DNA of 64,000 bases. Origin: Clostridiaceae bacterium Marseille-Q3526 (GTDB lineage Bacteria > Bacillota > Clostridia > Lachnospirales > Lachnospiraceae). Positions 53,792-63,251 of this stretch are shown here, piece after piece; within the stretch, counting starts at the first letter, position 1; each line of letters begins with the position of its first letter. The stretch covers positions 538,406 to 602,405 of the forward strand of contig JAGTTS010000002.1 of NCBI GenBank assembly GCA_018223375.1. Reading direction: 5' to 3'. The translations under genes were made by a program, and so were the position numbers. The notes beneath the pieces are model-generated. The model was given only the letters and a program-made list of their open reading frames with translations, was not told the origin of the DNA and made no database searches.

Positions 53792-53835
53792 AAAGACAGG
53801 GAAAGTCTTTAAATTTTCTGACTTTTCCTGTCTTT
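53792..53835. terminator. Terminator between typA and ssb-like gene
   Basis: AAAGACAGGGAAAGTC and GACTTTTCCTGTCTTT arms; T-rich on the plus side, and TGTCATTTTG on the minus side after typA. Located 31 bases after the typA stop, so most likely its terminator. Confidence 0.7.
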
Positions 53836-53866
53836 TTCTCGCTGTCAAGGTACGTTTTCGTCCTGT

Positions 53867-55720
53867 CTAGCCTCTATTCTTTTCTGCCTCTTTCCGGCTG
53901 ATCATGGCTCTCTTTCTCAGAGTCGGATCCAGAATCTTCTTGCGGATTCTGAGGCTTGTGGGAGTCACCTCCAGAAGCTCGTCTGTGTCAATGAAGTCCA
54001 GACACTGCTCTAAGCTCATCTCTCTCGGCGGAGTCAGTCTCAGCGCCTCGTCGGAGCTGGAGGAACGGGTGTTGGTCAGCTTCTTTGTCTTGCAGACATT
54101 CAGCTCAATATCCTCCGGCTTTGCGCTCTGTCCCACGATCATGCCAGAGTATACCTTCACGCCAGGCCCGATAAAGAGAGTTCCTCTCTCCTGGGCGTTG
54201 AACAGGCCGTAGGTAATGGATTCTCCGGCCTCGAAGGCAATCAGAGAGCCCTGCTTTCTGTAGGACAGCTCTCCCTTGAACGGGCCGTATCCGTCAAAGC
54301 TGGTATTTAAGATACCATTTCCCTTGGTGTCTGTCAGGAATTCTCCTCTGTAGCCGATTAAGCCTCTGGACGGGATAGAGAATTCCAGTCTGGTGTAGCC
54401 GCCGCCGATAGGGCTCATGCCCTGCAGCTCTCCCTTGCGGCTGGTAAGTTTCTGAATTACCGCGCCTGTAAACTCCTCCGGCACGTCCACGTAGGCAATC
54501 TCCATCGGCTCCAGCTTGGTATTTCTTTCATCATAGTGATAGAGCACCTCTGCCTTGCTCACAGCAAACTCAAAGCCCTCTCTTCTCATGTTCTCAATCA
54601 GAACAGACAGGTGAAGCTCGCCGCGGCCGGACACCTTAAAGCAGTCCGGGGAATCTGTCTCCTCCACTCTCAGGCTCACGTCTGTGTTCAGCTCTCTGAA
54701 CAGCCTCTCACGGATGTGGCGGGAAGTAATGTACTTGCCCTCCAGTCCGGCCAGCGGGCTGTCGTTTACCATGAAGTCCATGGAAATGGTCGGCTCGGAA
54801 ATCTTCTGGAACGGAATGGCCTCCGGCTTTTCCGGAGAACAGATGGTATCTCCGATGTGGATGTCGGAAATTCCGGAAATAGCTACAATCGCGCCGATTC
54901 CGGCCTCTGATACCTCCACCTTGTTCAGTCCCTCGAACTCATAGAGCTTTCCAACCTTAACCTTACGGAACTTGTCCGGCTCATGGTGGTTTACAATGAC
55001 GCAGTCCTGATTCACCTTCAGGGATCCGTTGTCAATTTTTCCCACTCCGATGCGGCCTACGTACTCATTGTAGTCAATGGTGCTGATGAGCACCTGCGTC
55101 TCTGCCTCTGGATCTCCCTCCGGAGCCGGAATGTACTCTAAAATAGTCTCAAACAGCGGAGACATATCTACGTCCGGATCCTCCAGATTCTTCTTCGCGA
55201 AGCCGGAACGGGCGGAAGCGAACAGGAACGGACAGTCTAACTGCTCGTCGGAAGCGTCCAGATCCATAAACAGCTCCAGAATCTCGTCGATGACGTCGTC
55301 CGGTCTGGCCTCTGGACGGTCGATCTTGTTCAGGCACACAATAACAGGAAGATTTAACTCCAGCGCCTTTCTCAGAACAAACTTGGTCTGAGGCATGGCT
55401 CCCTCGTAAGCGTCCACCACCAGGATTACGCCGTTTACCATCTTAAGTACCCGCTCTACCTCGCCGCCGAAATCAGCGTGGCCTGGAGTGTCGATAATGT
55501 TGATCTTTACTCCCTTGTAGAATACGGCTGTGTTCTTGGAAAGAATTGTAATTCCGCGCTCTCTCTCAATATCATTGGAGTCCATGACGCGGTCTACCAC
55601 CTCCTGGTTGGCTCTGAACACGCCGCTCTGGCGCAGCAGCTGATCTACCAGCGTCGTCTTGCCATGGTCTACATGGGCAATAATCGCGATATTTCTGACA
55701 TCTTCACGCTTTGTCTTCAT
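53867..55720 (-). CDS. typA: Ribosome-associated GTPase TypA/BipA
   Basis: A 617-residue translational GTPase. G1 is AHVDHGKTTLVDQLLRQ, G2/G3 include DIERERGITILSKNT and NIIDTPGHADFGGEVERV, G4 is VCLNKIDRP. The elongation-factor-like domains and a C-terminal domain (LTNTRSSSSDEALRLTPP) specific to BipA follow. It aids 50S assembly and stress or cold adaptation. ATG at 55720 is full length. Confidence 0.96.
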   Translation of the reverse strand: MKTKREDVRNIAIIAHVDHGKTTLVDQLLRQSGVFRANQEVVDRVMDSNDIERERGITILSKNTAVFYKGVKINIIDTPGHADFGGEVERVLKMVNGVILVVDAYEGAMPQTKFVLRKALELNLPVIVCLNKIDRPEARPDDVIDEILELFMDLDASDEQLDCPFLFASARSGFAKKNLEDPDVDMSPLFETILEYIPAPEGDPEAETQVLISTIDYNEYVGRIGVGKIDNGSLKVNQDCVIVNHHEPDKFRKVKVGKLYEFEGLNKVEVSEAGIGAIVAISGISDIHIGDTICSPEKPEAIPFQKISEPTISMDFMVNDSPLAGLEGKYITSRHIRERLFRELNTDVSLRVEETDSPDCFKVSGRGELHLSVLIENMRREGFEFAVSKAEVLYHYDERNTKLEPMEIAYVDVPEEFTGAVIQKLTSRKGELQGMSPIGGGYTRLEFSIPSRGLIGYRGEFLTDTKGNGILNTSFDGYGPFKGELSYRKQGSLIAFEAGESITYGLFNAQERGTLFIGPGVKVYSGMIVGQSAKPEDIELNVCKTKKLTNTRSSSSDEALRLTPPREMSLEQCLDFIDTDELLEVTPTSLRIRKKILDPTLRKRAMISRKEAEKNRG

Positions 55721-55801
55721 AATAATCTATCTCTCTCTTTTCTTCTTATTTTTACACAACTTGATATTTTATCATTAACCGTGCCTAAGTTCAAGGTTAT
55801 T

Positions 55802-56452
55802 TTACAGGAAAACAATCTCCTTTCCCTGAAGCCCGTACCAGACCTGCTCTCCCGGCTCCATGACGCAGCGGCCGTTGGTGCCTTCCGTCAGCTTCTCCAT
55901 CAAAGGATCCAGCTGATCAACAGGAACCAGCAGCGTCAGAGATACCTTATCTGCATACTGGCTGTCCAGAGTTGAAATCTTCTCTTCTCCCAGAATGTAC
56001 TGAATTTTTCCAAGACCTGTGTAGTCGGTTTCCACCGTCAGCTTCCTGGCCAGCTGCTTCTCCAGGATCTGGCAGTTTCTAAGGCCCTCCTTCACTGCCG
56101 CCGAATAGGCTCTCACCAAGCCTCCCGTTCCCAGAAGCGTGCCTCCGAAATACCGGGTCACTACCGCGCAGCAGTTGTGCACGTCCTCCCCCAAAAGCAC
56201 GTCCAGCATGGGACGCCCCGCCGTCTGGGACGGCTCGCCGTCGTCATTGCACCGCATCTGCTCATGGTTTTCCCCAATGACAAAGGCCGTGCAGTTGTGG
56301 GTGGCGTCCCAGTATTTTTTTCTCATCTCAGCGATAAAGGACAGCGCCTCCTCCTCTGAGTCCACCGGCCGGATCGTGGCGATAAATCGGGATTTTTTTT
56401 CTACAATCTCTCCCTCCCCGGCCTGGTAGAGGATTTTATAGCTTTTTTTCAT
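55802..56452 (-). CDS. YigZ/IMPACT-family protein
   Basis: A 216-residue protein: an IMPACT N-terminal domain (VEKKSRFIATIRPVDSEEEA, AFVIGENHEQMRCNDDGEPS, and CCAVVTRYFGGTLLGTGGLV) and a DUF1949 C-terminal domain. The Cys-Asn-Asp-Asp-Gly-Glu-Pro core is conserved in the family. Exact function is unknown; roles in translation control and peptide metabolism have been proposed. GGGAGAGATTCC precedes the ATG. Divergent from the penicillin-binding protein gene. Confidence 0.92.
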   Translation of the reverse strand: MKKSYKILYQAGEGEIVEKKSRFIATIRPVDSEEEALSFIAEMRKKYWDATHNCTAFVIGENHEQMRCNDDGEPSQTAGRPMLDVLLGEDVHNCCAVVTRYFGGTLLGTGGLVRAYSAAVKEGLRNCQILEKQLARKLTVETDYTGLGKIQYILGEEKISTLDSQYADKVSLTLLVPVDQLDPLMEKLTEGTNGRCVMEPGEQVWYGLQGKEIVFL

Positions 56453-56595
56453 GGAATCTCTCCCTGTCGTAATTTCTTTCTGTTTTTTTGAGTATATTAT
56501 TAATTTGAACAGATTGCAACCAGAAAGATCTCTCCTGTTTATTAACAGGGAAGCTGCCCGGACAAAAACTGCAGTCTGGGCGGGAACTGCGAGTC

Positions 56596-56624
56596 TTGAA
56601 TTATCTGAAAACTTTTGCTATAAT
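56596..56624 (+). promoter_or_regulatory. Promoter of the class A PBP gene
   Basis: TTGAAT (56596-56601), 17 bases, TATAAT (56619-56624) with an extended TGC. It is about 20 bases before the ribosome site AAAGGAGG. Confidence 0.75.
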
Positions 56625-56646
56625 GGTAAGCTAAAGGAGGCCTGGT

Positions 56647-59307
56647 ATGAATTATGGCAGAAAAGAAACCAGACGGCAGATTGCGGCCGCTGGTTCCCGC
56701 AAAAAGAAATATACGAATCGGCTCTTTCTTTCTTTTTTTAAGGCGGCTCTTGTGCTGTGCCTGTTTGTCTTTGTGACTGGCTTCAGCGCCGGAATCGGAA
56801 TGTTTAAGGGCATCATTGACACAGCCCCTGATTTTAATGCCGAGAGCTTTGCTCCCAGCGGTTATTTTTCCACGATTTACGACTGTGAGGGCAATGTAAC
56901 GGACACTCTGGTGGGCACGAACGCCAACCGCATCGAGGCTTCCTACGAAGAATTTCCGGAGGATCTGATCAACGCCTTTGTGGCTATTGAGGATTCCCGC
57001 TTCTGGCAGCACAGCGGCATTGACCTGCGTTCCATTACCAGAGCGGCGGTGGGCGTACTGACCAATAATTATCAGGGCGGCGCCAGCACCCTGACTCAGC
57101 AGCTCATTAAAAACACGGTTTTCAACGGCGGTATGGAGACAAGCTCCGGCGCCAGAATTGAGCGTAAAATCCAGGAACAGTATCTGGCGCTCCAGCTCAC
57201 CAAAAACGTGGATCGGAAAATTATTATTACGAATTACCTGAATACGATTAACCTTGGAAACAACACTCTGGGCGTCAAGGCGGCGGCTCTGCGCTATTTC
57301 AATAAGGATGTGTCGGAGCTGACTCTGTCGGAATGCGCGGTCATCGCTGCCATCACGAAAAACCCTTCCCGCCTGAATCCCATTACAGGAGCCAAGGACA
57401 ACGCCGAACGGCGGGCCACCATTCTCCAGGAGATGTACAATCAGGATTACATCACCAAGGAGGAGCAGGAGGAGGCCCTGGCCGACGACGTGTATTCCAG
57501 AATCCAGAACGTGGATCTGGCGAACAAGGAGAACGACACTCCCTATTCCTACTATACGGACGAGCTCATTGAGCAGGTCACAGAGGCCCTGAAGGAGGAG
57601 CTGGGATATACGGATACCCAGGCCAGCAACCTGCTGTTCAGCGGCGGCCTGAGCATTTACACGCCCCAGGATCCGAAGATGCAGGCCATTGTGGACGAGG
57701 AGATCAGCAATCCCGCCAACTACGCGCTGGCTCAGTATTCCATTGAATACCGTCTGTCTGTCACCCATGCCGACGGAACCACCGAGCATTTTTCCGAGGG
57801 ACATGTTAAAAATTATTTTACCGATACGCTGGGACAGACCGGATACACCGGACTATTTGGCAGCGAGGAGGAAGCCAGGGCGGCTGTGGAACAGTATAAA
57901 TCCTGGCTGATCAAGGAGGGAGACTCTATTATAGGAGAATCTCTTTCCACCACGCTGCAGCCTCAGGCGTCCTTCGTTCTGATCGAGCAGTCTACCGGCG
58001 AGGTCAAGGCTATCAGCGGCGGCCGGGGCGAGAAGAAAGCCAACCGTACCTTAAACCGCGCTACGAACGCCAAGCGTCAGCCGGGTTCAGCTTTTAAGGT
58101 CATTACCTCCTTCCTGCCCGCTGTGGATACCTGCGGGGCAACTCTGGGAAGCGTTTACTATGACGCTCCTTACTCCATTGGAGATAAAAGCTTCCGAAAC
58201 TGGTACGCTAACCGCGGCTACATGGGCTACCACAACATCCGGGAGGGAATCGCTTACTCCATGAACATCATTACCCTGAAATGTCTGGTAGATACGGTAA
58301 CTCCCCAGCTGGGTGTGGAATATGCCAAAAAAATGGGAATCACCACTCTGGTGCCGGAGGACGTTACCCCGTCTCTGGGCCTGGGCGGACTGACATTAGG
58401 CGTCACCAATCTGGAGATGACAGACGCTTTCGCCTCCATTGCCAACGGCGGCGAGTACAGAGAGCCTGTGTTCTTCACAAAGATTCTGGATCACAACGGC
58501 AAGGTCCTGATTGAAAACGAACCAGAACCCAGACGTGTCATGAAGGATTCTACCGCTTTCCTGATCACAGACGCCATGGCAGATTCTGTGGTAAGCCAGA
58601 GCCTCTACGCCACGCCCGGTTCCCAGCCCAGCACCACCAGCGCGGCTGCTGCCGTTCCCGGAATGTCCACCTCCGGAAAAAGCGGTACGACCACCAGCAA
58701 CAACGACCTGTGGTTCGTAGGCTTTACGCCCTACTATACGGCGGGCATCTGGTCCGGCTACGACAACAACGGAAGCATTACAGGAGGAACCTCCTACCAC
58801 AAGGCCATCTGGAGAAATATCATGACGAGAATCCACGAAGGCCTTCCGGATCCTGGCTTTGTACCGCCTGACAGCGTGGAAAAGGTGGAAATCTGCCGAA
58901 AATCAGGCAAGCTTCCGGTTCCAGGCGTGTGCAGCTCCGATCCGAGAGGCGACGCCACCTACACCGAATACTTTGCCAAGGGAACCGCTCCTACCGAGAC
59001 CTGCGACTGCCATGTCCGCGTCTCTGTCTGCGGCGTGTCCGGCGGCCGGCCCACTGCCTTCTGTCCGAAAAACCAGCTTGTATCCAAAACCTTTATGGCA
59101 GTTCCCGACGAGGGCTATACAGATGATTCAAAATATGCGATTCCTGGAACCTGCAGCGTACACTCTGGTTCCTCCACCATTATCGATCCCAATCCAGGCG
59201 ATGGAAACGATATTCCCTTCGGCCCCGGATATATTCCGAATTCCGGCGGTTCTTCCATAGAGCCGGGAGGAAACAATATCCCCATCGTGCCGGCTGCGCC
59301 GGATTAA
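56647..59307 (+). CDS. Class A penicillin-binding protein (glycosyltransferase/transpeptidase)
   Basis: An 886-residue bifunctional peptidoglycan synthase. A basic cytoplasmic tail and TM helix (LVLCLFVFVTGFSAGIGMF) are followed by the GT51 domain (AIEDSRFWQHSGIDLRSITR, QGGASTLTQQLIKNTVF) and the transpeptidase: SxxK in RQPGSAFKVITS, SxN in YSMN, KSG in TSGKSGTTTSNNDLWFVG. The C-terminus is Cys-bearing, then Gly/Pro-rich and disordered. AAAGGAGG before ATG; strong promoter. A long antisense frame inside it is a codon-use shadow. Confidence 0.95.
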   Translation: MNYGRKETRRQIAAAGSRKKKYTNRLFLSFFKAALVLCLFVFVTGFSAGIGMFKGIIDTAPDFNAESFAPSGYFSTIYDCEGNVTDTLVGTNANRIEASYEEFPEDLINAFVAIEDSRFWQHSGIDLRSITRAAVGVLTNNYQGGASTLTQQLIKNTVFNGGMETSSGARIERKIQEQYLALQLTKNVDRKIIITNYLNTINLGNNTLGVKAAALRYFNKDVSELTLSECAVIAAITKNPSRLNPITGAKDNAERRATILQEMYNQDYITKEEQEEALADDVYSRIQNVDLANKENDTPYSYYTDELIEQVTEALKEELGYTDTQASNLLFSGGLSIYTPQDPKMQAIVDEEISNPANYALAQYSIEYRLSVTHADGTTEHFSEGHVKNYFTDTLGQTGYTGLFGSEEEARAAVEQYKSWLIKEGDSIIGESLSTTLQPQASFVLIEQSTGEVKAISGGRGEKKANRTLNRATNAKRQPGSAFKVITSFLPAVDTCGATLGSVYYDAPYSIGDKSFRNWYANRGYMGYHNIREGIAYSMNIITLKCLVDTVTPQLGVEYAKKMGITTLVPEDVTPSLGLGGLTLGVTNLEMTDAFASIANGGEYREPVFFTKILDHNGKVLIENEPEPRRVMKDSTAFLITDAMADSVVSQSLYATPGSQPSTTSAAAAVPGMSTSGKSGTTTSNNDLWFVGFTPYYTAGIWSGYDNNGSITGGTSYHKAIWRNIMTRIHEGLPDPGFVPPDSVEKVEICRKSGKLPVPGVCSSDPRGDATYTEYFAKGTAPTETCDCHVRVSVCGVSGGRPTAFCPKNQLVSKTFMAVPDEGYTDDSKYAIPGTCSVHSGSSTIIDPNPGDGNDIPFGPGYIPNSGGSSIEPGGNNIPIVPAAPD

Positions 59308-59330
59308 ACCGTTTCCTGCGCACTGCGAAA

Positions 59331-59376
59331 AAAGACCTGAAACAGGACGTTTTCCTTATCCTGTCTCAGGTCTTTT
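59331..59376 (+). terminator. Terminator of the PBP gene
   Basis: AAAGACCTGA/TCAGGTCTTT arms and inner ACAGGA/TCCTGT pairing, followed by TTTTTACC. Confidence 0.85.
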
Positions 59377-59457
59377 TACCTGCTTTCTTTTGTGCGCCTT
59401 CCATTTTCTTCTGTTTTTTTATTTCCTGTTATTGCCTTATTTCGCTCTGTCTGATTC

Positions 59458-59814
59458 TCAGTCCTTCATCTTGGGCTTAAACAGCAAGGCTCCCAGATAT
59501 CCGAAAATCAGGGCTCCTGAAATTCCGGCGGCAGACGCGGTGAGCCCTCCCTTAAAAAGCCCCAGGGCGCCTTCTGTCTCCAGGCCTTCCTGCACTCCCT
59601 TCCACAGAGTGTTGCCAAAGCCCAGCAGAGGAACCGTGGCCCCGGCTCCGGCCCACTCTGCAAACGGCTCGTAAAGCCCCAGAAAACCCAGAACAGTTCC
59701 TGTCATCACGAGGAGCACCATAATTCTTCCTGGCAGAAGCTTTGTCTTTTCCATGAGTACCTGCACTCCAGCGCAGATCAGACCGCCAATCACAAATGCT
59801 TTCAGATAATCCAC
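59458..59814 (-). CDS. spoVAE: Stage V sporulation protein AE (SpoVAE)
   Basis: A 118-residue hydrophobic protein of the SpoVAC/SpoVAE family: three helices, with GGLICAGVQVLMEKTKL, LGLYEPFAEWAGAGATVPLL and GGLTASAAGISGALIFGYLG typical. It helps dipicolinate movement into the developing spore. GTG at 59814 was chosen: AAAGGAG, within the spoVAD end, lies 6 bases upstream; it starts one base after the spoVAD stop. Only two of the SpoVACDE trio are here. Confidence 0.9.
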   Translation of the reverse strand: MDYLKAFVIGGLICAGVQVLMEKTKLLPGRIMVLLVMTGTVLGFLGLYEPFAEWAGAGATVPLLGFGNTLWKGVQEGLETEGALGLFKGGLTASAAGISGALIFGYLGALLFKPKMKD

Positions 59815-59815
59815 C

Positions 59816-60856
59816 CTATCTCCTTTCCGCCCGCTCAATCACTACGCCGTGGGCAATTCCAGGGACGCTCTGTCCCTCATTAAAGCTGATCTGCGACAAA
59901 AGCGCCCCTGTGGGCAGAAACAGAATCCTCTTCCATGTGCCATCCTGAATTTTAGGAAGGATATAGGAGCAGAATGTCACAGCCGAGCAGCCGCAGCCGC
60001 TTCCGCCGCTGTGGGTATCCTGGGAGGCGCTGTCAAAGATCGTCATTCCGCAGTCCATATGAACGCCTCTCACGTCGAATCCCGCCTGTTCCAGAAAGTC
60101 AAACAGGATTTTCTGTCCTACGGATCCCAAATCTCCTGTAATAATCTTGTCGTACCAGCCAGGTTCCACATCCAGATCCCTGAAGTTCTGGAGAATCGTA
60201 TCCACCGCCGCCATGGCCATAGCGCCTCCCATGTTCATGGAATCGCGAAACTCCATATCCACGATCCTGCCGGTGGTGATCCCTGCAATCTGCGCCATAG
60301 GCCGGAAGCTCTTTTTCTCATCTCTGAGCCCCCTTTTCCCCACCAGCACAGAACCGCATCCCGTCACTGTCCAGGTAGAAGAAAACGGCCTCTGATTTCC
60401 ATAGGCCAGCGGAAACCGAAACTGCCTCTCCGCGCTGGCAAAATGGCTGGACGCCATAGCCATGACGCAGTCGGCAAAGCCTCCTCCCACCGTCATAGCT
60501 GAAAGGCTTAAAGCCTCTCCCATGGTAGAGCAGGCCCCATAAAGGCCAAACAGAGGAATTTCCAGCTCTGATACGCCAAAAGAGGTAGCCACAATCTGCC
60601 CCAGCAGATCGCCTCCAAACAGGTAACGTATCTTTTCCCTGGAAATACCACTCTTTTCCATATTGCAGAGGGCAGTCCTTCTCTGAAGCTCGCTCTCCGC
60701 CGCCTCCCAGTTTGCCTGTCCAAACATGGGGTCCGCCTCCACCTGATCAAAGCAGGCTCCCAGCGGCCCTTCTCCCTCCTTCTGCCCCACAATGGCTGCG
60801 GCAGAATAGATGCAGGGAGGTTCCTCAAATATAATACTGGCTTTTCCCTTTTGCAT
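59816..60856 (-). CDS. spoVAD: Stage V sporulation protein AD (SpoVAD)
   Basis: A 346-residue thiolase-fold protein that binds dipicolinic acid in Bacillus. Segments include GEGPLGACFDQVEADPMFGQ, LFGLYGACSTMGEALSLSAM (with the family Cys), and DSASQDTHSGGSGCGCSAVT. CAGGAGGAAG precedes the ATG. Placed before spoVAE with stop/start almost touching. No spoVAC lies upstream; 81 bases away is a response regulator gene on the same strand. Confidence 0.94.
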   Translation of the reverse strand: MQKGKASIIFEEPPCIYSAAAIVGQKEGEGPLGACFDQVEADPMFGQANWEAAESELQRRTALCNMEKSGISREKIRYLFGGDLLGQIVATSFGVSELEIPLFGLYGACSTMGEALSLSAMTVGGGFADCVMAMASSHFASAERQFRFPLAYGNQRPFSSTWTVTGCGSVLVGKRGLRDEKKSFRPMAQIAGITTGRIVDMEFRDSMNMGGAMAMAAVDTILQNFRDLDVEPGWYDKIITGDLGSVGQKILFDFLEQAGFDVRGVHMDCGMTIFDSASQDTHSGGSGCGCSAVTFCSYILPKIQDGTWKRILFLPTGALLSQISFNEGQSVPGIAHGVVIERAERR

Positions 60857-60937
60857 AAATCTTCCTCCTGAGCGGCAGACGACGCTGCCCGCTCTTTTTA
60901 GACTGCCCGCAAAAGAGATTTTTATTCTGTTCCCCTC

Positions 60938-61747
60938 TTATTTGGAAACTTTTCCATGACTTTTAAACTGTCTGGGAGAACAGCCGAAGTACCGCCTGAA
61001 GTTTTGAAAAAAGTAAGAGTAATCATAGTAGCCCAGCTTTTTGGCCACATCGTTGGCTTTATTTCTGGGATCCTCCATCATTCTCCTGGCCTTCTCCATC
61101 TTGGCCATGGTTACATAGGATACGTATCCTCTTCCTGTCTCCTGTTTGAATTTTTTGCTGAAATAGGAGTGGGACAGACACAGTCTTTCACAGATCACAG
61201 TGAGGGACAGCTCCTGCTCCAGATGACTGTCAATAAAGCGGATTGCCTCCTGAATAAACGGAGAATACTGTTCCATTTCCCTGCGGATTCTCTGAAGCTC
61301 CCTTAATGTGCCTGCTGAAACGTCCTTTTCCTCCTCTCCGTCCGGATCTGCGGCGCCGTTTTCCCTTCGCCGCATCCGTTCTAGCACCCAGCAGATTCCA
61401 TCCTCTATCTCCTCCGCCCGGAGGGGTTTTGTCAGATACAGAGCCGCTTCGTATCTGATTGCCCTGCAGGCCTCCTCAAAATCTCTGCAGGCGCTCACAA
61501 TAATCACAAACGGCCTCTTCTGGCTGTGATTTTTCTCATAGAGAGTCTGGAGCAAATCTTCTCTGCGCCGCTCGATGTGAACGTCTGTAATAATCAGCTC
61601 CGGATGCTTTTCCTCCACCAGAAAAAGGCCCTCCTCCATGGTTTGGGCCATTCCGTCCAGTCTGCAGTTTAATTTCTGCCAGTCTATCTCCTTTCCAAGC
61701 AGCTCCAAGGTCTCCTTATCATCATCTACCACTATCACCGAGTACAT
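60938..61747 (-). CDS. Orphan AraC-type response regulator
   Basis: A 269-residue regulator. Receiver domain (VVDDDKETLELLGKEI, phospho-Asp in LIITDVHIERRREDLL), then short linker and AraC HTH pair (LCLSHSYFSKKFKQETGRGY, LGYYDYSYFFQNFRRYFGCS). AGGACAGG lies before the ATG. No kinase gene is adjacent. It lies between the permease and spoVAD on the same strand, target unknown. Confidence 0.9.
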   Translation of the reverse strand: MYSVIVVDDDKETLELLGKEIDWQKLNCRLDGMAQTMEEGLFLVEEKHPELIITDVHIERRREDLLQTLYEKNHSQKRPFVIIVSACRDFEEACRAIRYEAALYLTKPLRAEEIEDGICWVLERMRRRENGAADPDGEEEKDVSAGTLRELQRIRREMEQYSPFIQEAIRFIDSHLEQELSLTVICERLCLSHSYFSKKFKQETGRGYVSYVTMAKMEKARRMMEDPRNKANDVAKKLGYYDYSYFFQNFRRYFGCSPRQFKSHGKVSK

Positions 61748-61857
61748 ATCATCCTGTCCTTTATTCTAAATTCTGTCAGTCTGTCTGCCGGCCAGAAAGC
61801 GCTTCTGCCCGGCAGACCTCAGGTACTATGATTTCAGGATTTCCAGAAGGAACCTTT

Positions 61858-63216
61858 TTATTCCTCTTCCTCTTTCATGTTGTCCGGAGACAGAATAATC
61901 TGCTTCCACTCCTCCGGCTTTTTCTTCTGCATATGCTTTGCGTAGGCCATAAACGGAATTCCAAGAGCAAAATAAAGGCCTACCGCCAGCCATCCGCCTG
62001 CGTCCATGCTCTTGGCGCAGGTATAGATCACCCAGACAGTAAAGATAACGGAAAGCCATCCAAGCAGCGTTCCATGCTTTACTTTGTAAGGCCGCTCCCA
62101 CTGAGGCTTCGTTTTTCTCAGCTTTAAGAAAGAGACGGAAACTCCAAAGTAAATAATTCCTGCCGACAGGCCTGTGATAGTAAAGATGTAATTGATCCAT
62201 TTCTCAGGCGCAAACACGGTAAAATAGAGAGAAAGGATTCCAATGACCAGGTTCGCCTTCCACGGCTGTCCGTGGCGGTTAATCGCTGTGAAGGTCTTGG
62301 AAAACTGTCCCTGCTTGGCTCCTCCGTAAAGGGTTCTGGAGGCGCTGAGCCAGAAGCCTGACAGCGTGGTAATACAGGTGATAATTCCCATTACCACGAT
62401 CACCAGCCCCAGCCAGTGCATCCCCAGCATGTCCGCCACTCTGGGATCCACAATGTCCGTCTGCTGCATCCATTCGCTTGACACAATTCCGCCTACCGCT
62501 ATGATAGCCAGCCCGTAAATTAAAAAGGTCAGAAACATACTGGAAATAAAAGCAATTAACAGCTTCTTCTTCGGTATGTTGGATTCCTCTACCAGCTGGG
62601 GAATCATGTCAAAGCCCTGAAACTTCATAATTAAAAGTCCCACGCCCATGCTGTATCCGGCAAAGCCGGTGGGAAACCAGGGCTTTAAGTTTTCAAAGCT
62701 CCACTGGTCGCTGAAAATGAAGATGCAGGACGCGCAGATGGAGATGGCCAGGGTGCTCCAGAACATAATATTTTGAATTTTGGCTAAAAACTTAATTTCC
62801 AGGTTTGTCAGAAGAAACCAGACAATAATAATCCCGCCTGCTATCATCTTGATCTGAATAAAGTTGACAGGAAACAGATAGGACAGCATACTGGAGATTC
62901 CAAACGCCACTGACGGCATGGCTACAATGTACAAAAGTACCAGAGCCCAGCAGGAAAACCAGCCTACATTCCAGCCGAAGGCATTGGAAATCCACACGTT
63001 TTCTCCTCCTGCATAGGGCAGCATACTGGTCATCTCAGAATAAATCAGACACAGCGGAAGCACCAGAATGCAGCAGGTGAGAAGGGAAAAGACGGCTCCT
63101 GAACCAGATATCTCAAACCAGTACTTAATTTCTACCATCCAGGCGGCGATCATCCCCCCGGCCGCCATGGCGATAATCTGCGATAAGCTCAATTCTTTTT
63201 TCAGTTTTTCCTTCAT
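61858..63216 (-). CDS. APC-superfamily amino-acid/polyamine permease
   Basis: A 452-residue protein with about 12 hydrophobic segments. The N-terminus has SLSQIIAMAAGGMIAAWMVE, followed by LPYAGGENVWISNAFGWNVG and SASRTLYGGAKQGQFSKTF, features of the APC superfamily. ATG at 63216 has GGGGGGAG about 6 bases upstream; the ATG two codons earlier overlaps it. Near isochorismatase gene by 36 bases, probably one transcript. Substrate unknown. Confidence 0.88.
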   Translation of the reverse strand: MKEKLKKELSLSQIIAMAAGGMIAAWMVEIKYWFEISGSGAVFSLLTCCILVLPLCLIYSEMTSMLPYAGGENVWISNAFGWNVGWFSCWALVLLYIVAMPSVAFGISSMLSYLFPVNFIQIKMIAGGIIIVWFLLTNLEIKFLAKIQNIMFWSTLAISICASCIFIFSDQWSFENLKPWFPTGFAGYSMGVGLLIMKFQGFDMIPQLVEESNIPKKKLLIAFISSMFLTFLIYGLAIIAVGGIVSSEWMQQTDIVDPRVADMLGMHWLGLVIVVMGIITCITTLSGFWLSASRTLYGGAKQGQFSKTFTAINRHGQPWKANLVIGILSLYFTVFAPEKWINYIFTITGLSAGIIYFGVSVSFLKLRKTKPQWERPYKVKHGTLLGWLSVIFTVWVIYTCAKSMDAGGWLAVGLYFALGIPFMAYAKHMQKKKPEEWKQIILSPDNMKEEEE

Positions 63217-63251
63217 AGGCATCTCCCCCCGAAAGCCTTCTTAATTGATTC

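Noticed and set aside
56542..57804. 420-codon open frame on the minus strand inside the PBP gene
   Set aside because: It lies antisense to a clearly coding GT51 domain, has no ribosome site or recognisable domain, and is a codon-use shadow.
60147..60395. Plus-strand frame inside spoVAD
   Set aside because: Antisense to a conserved coding region and lacking a ribosome site.
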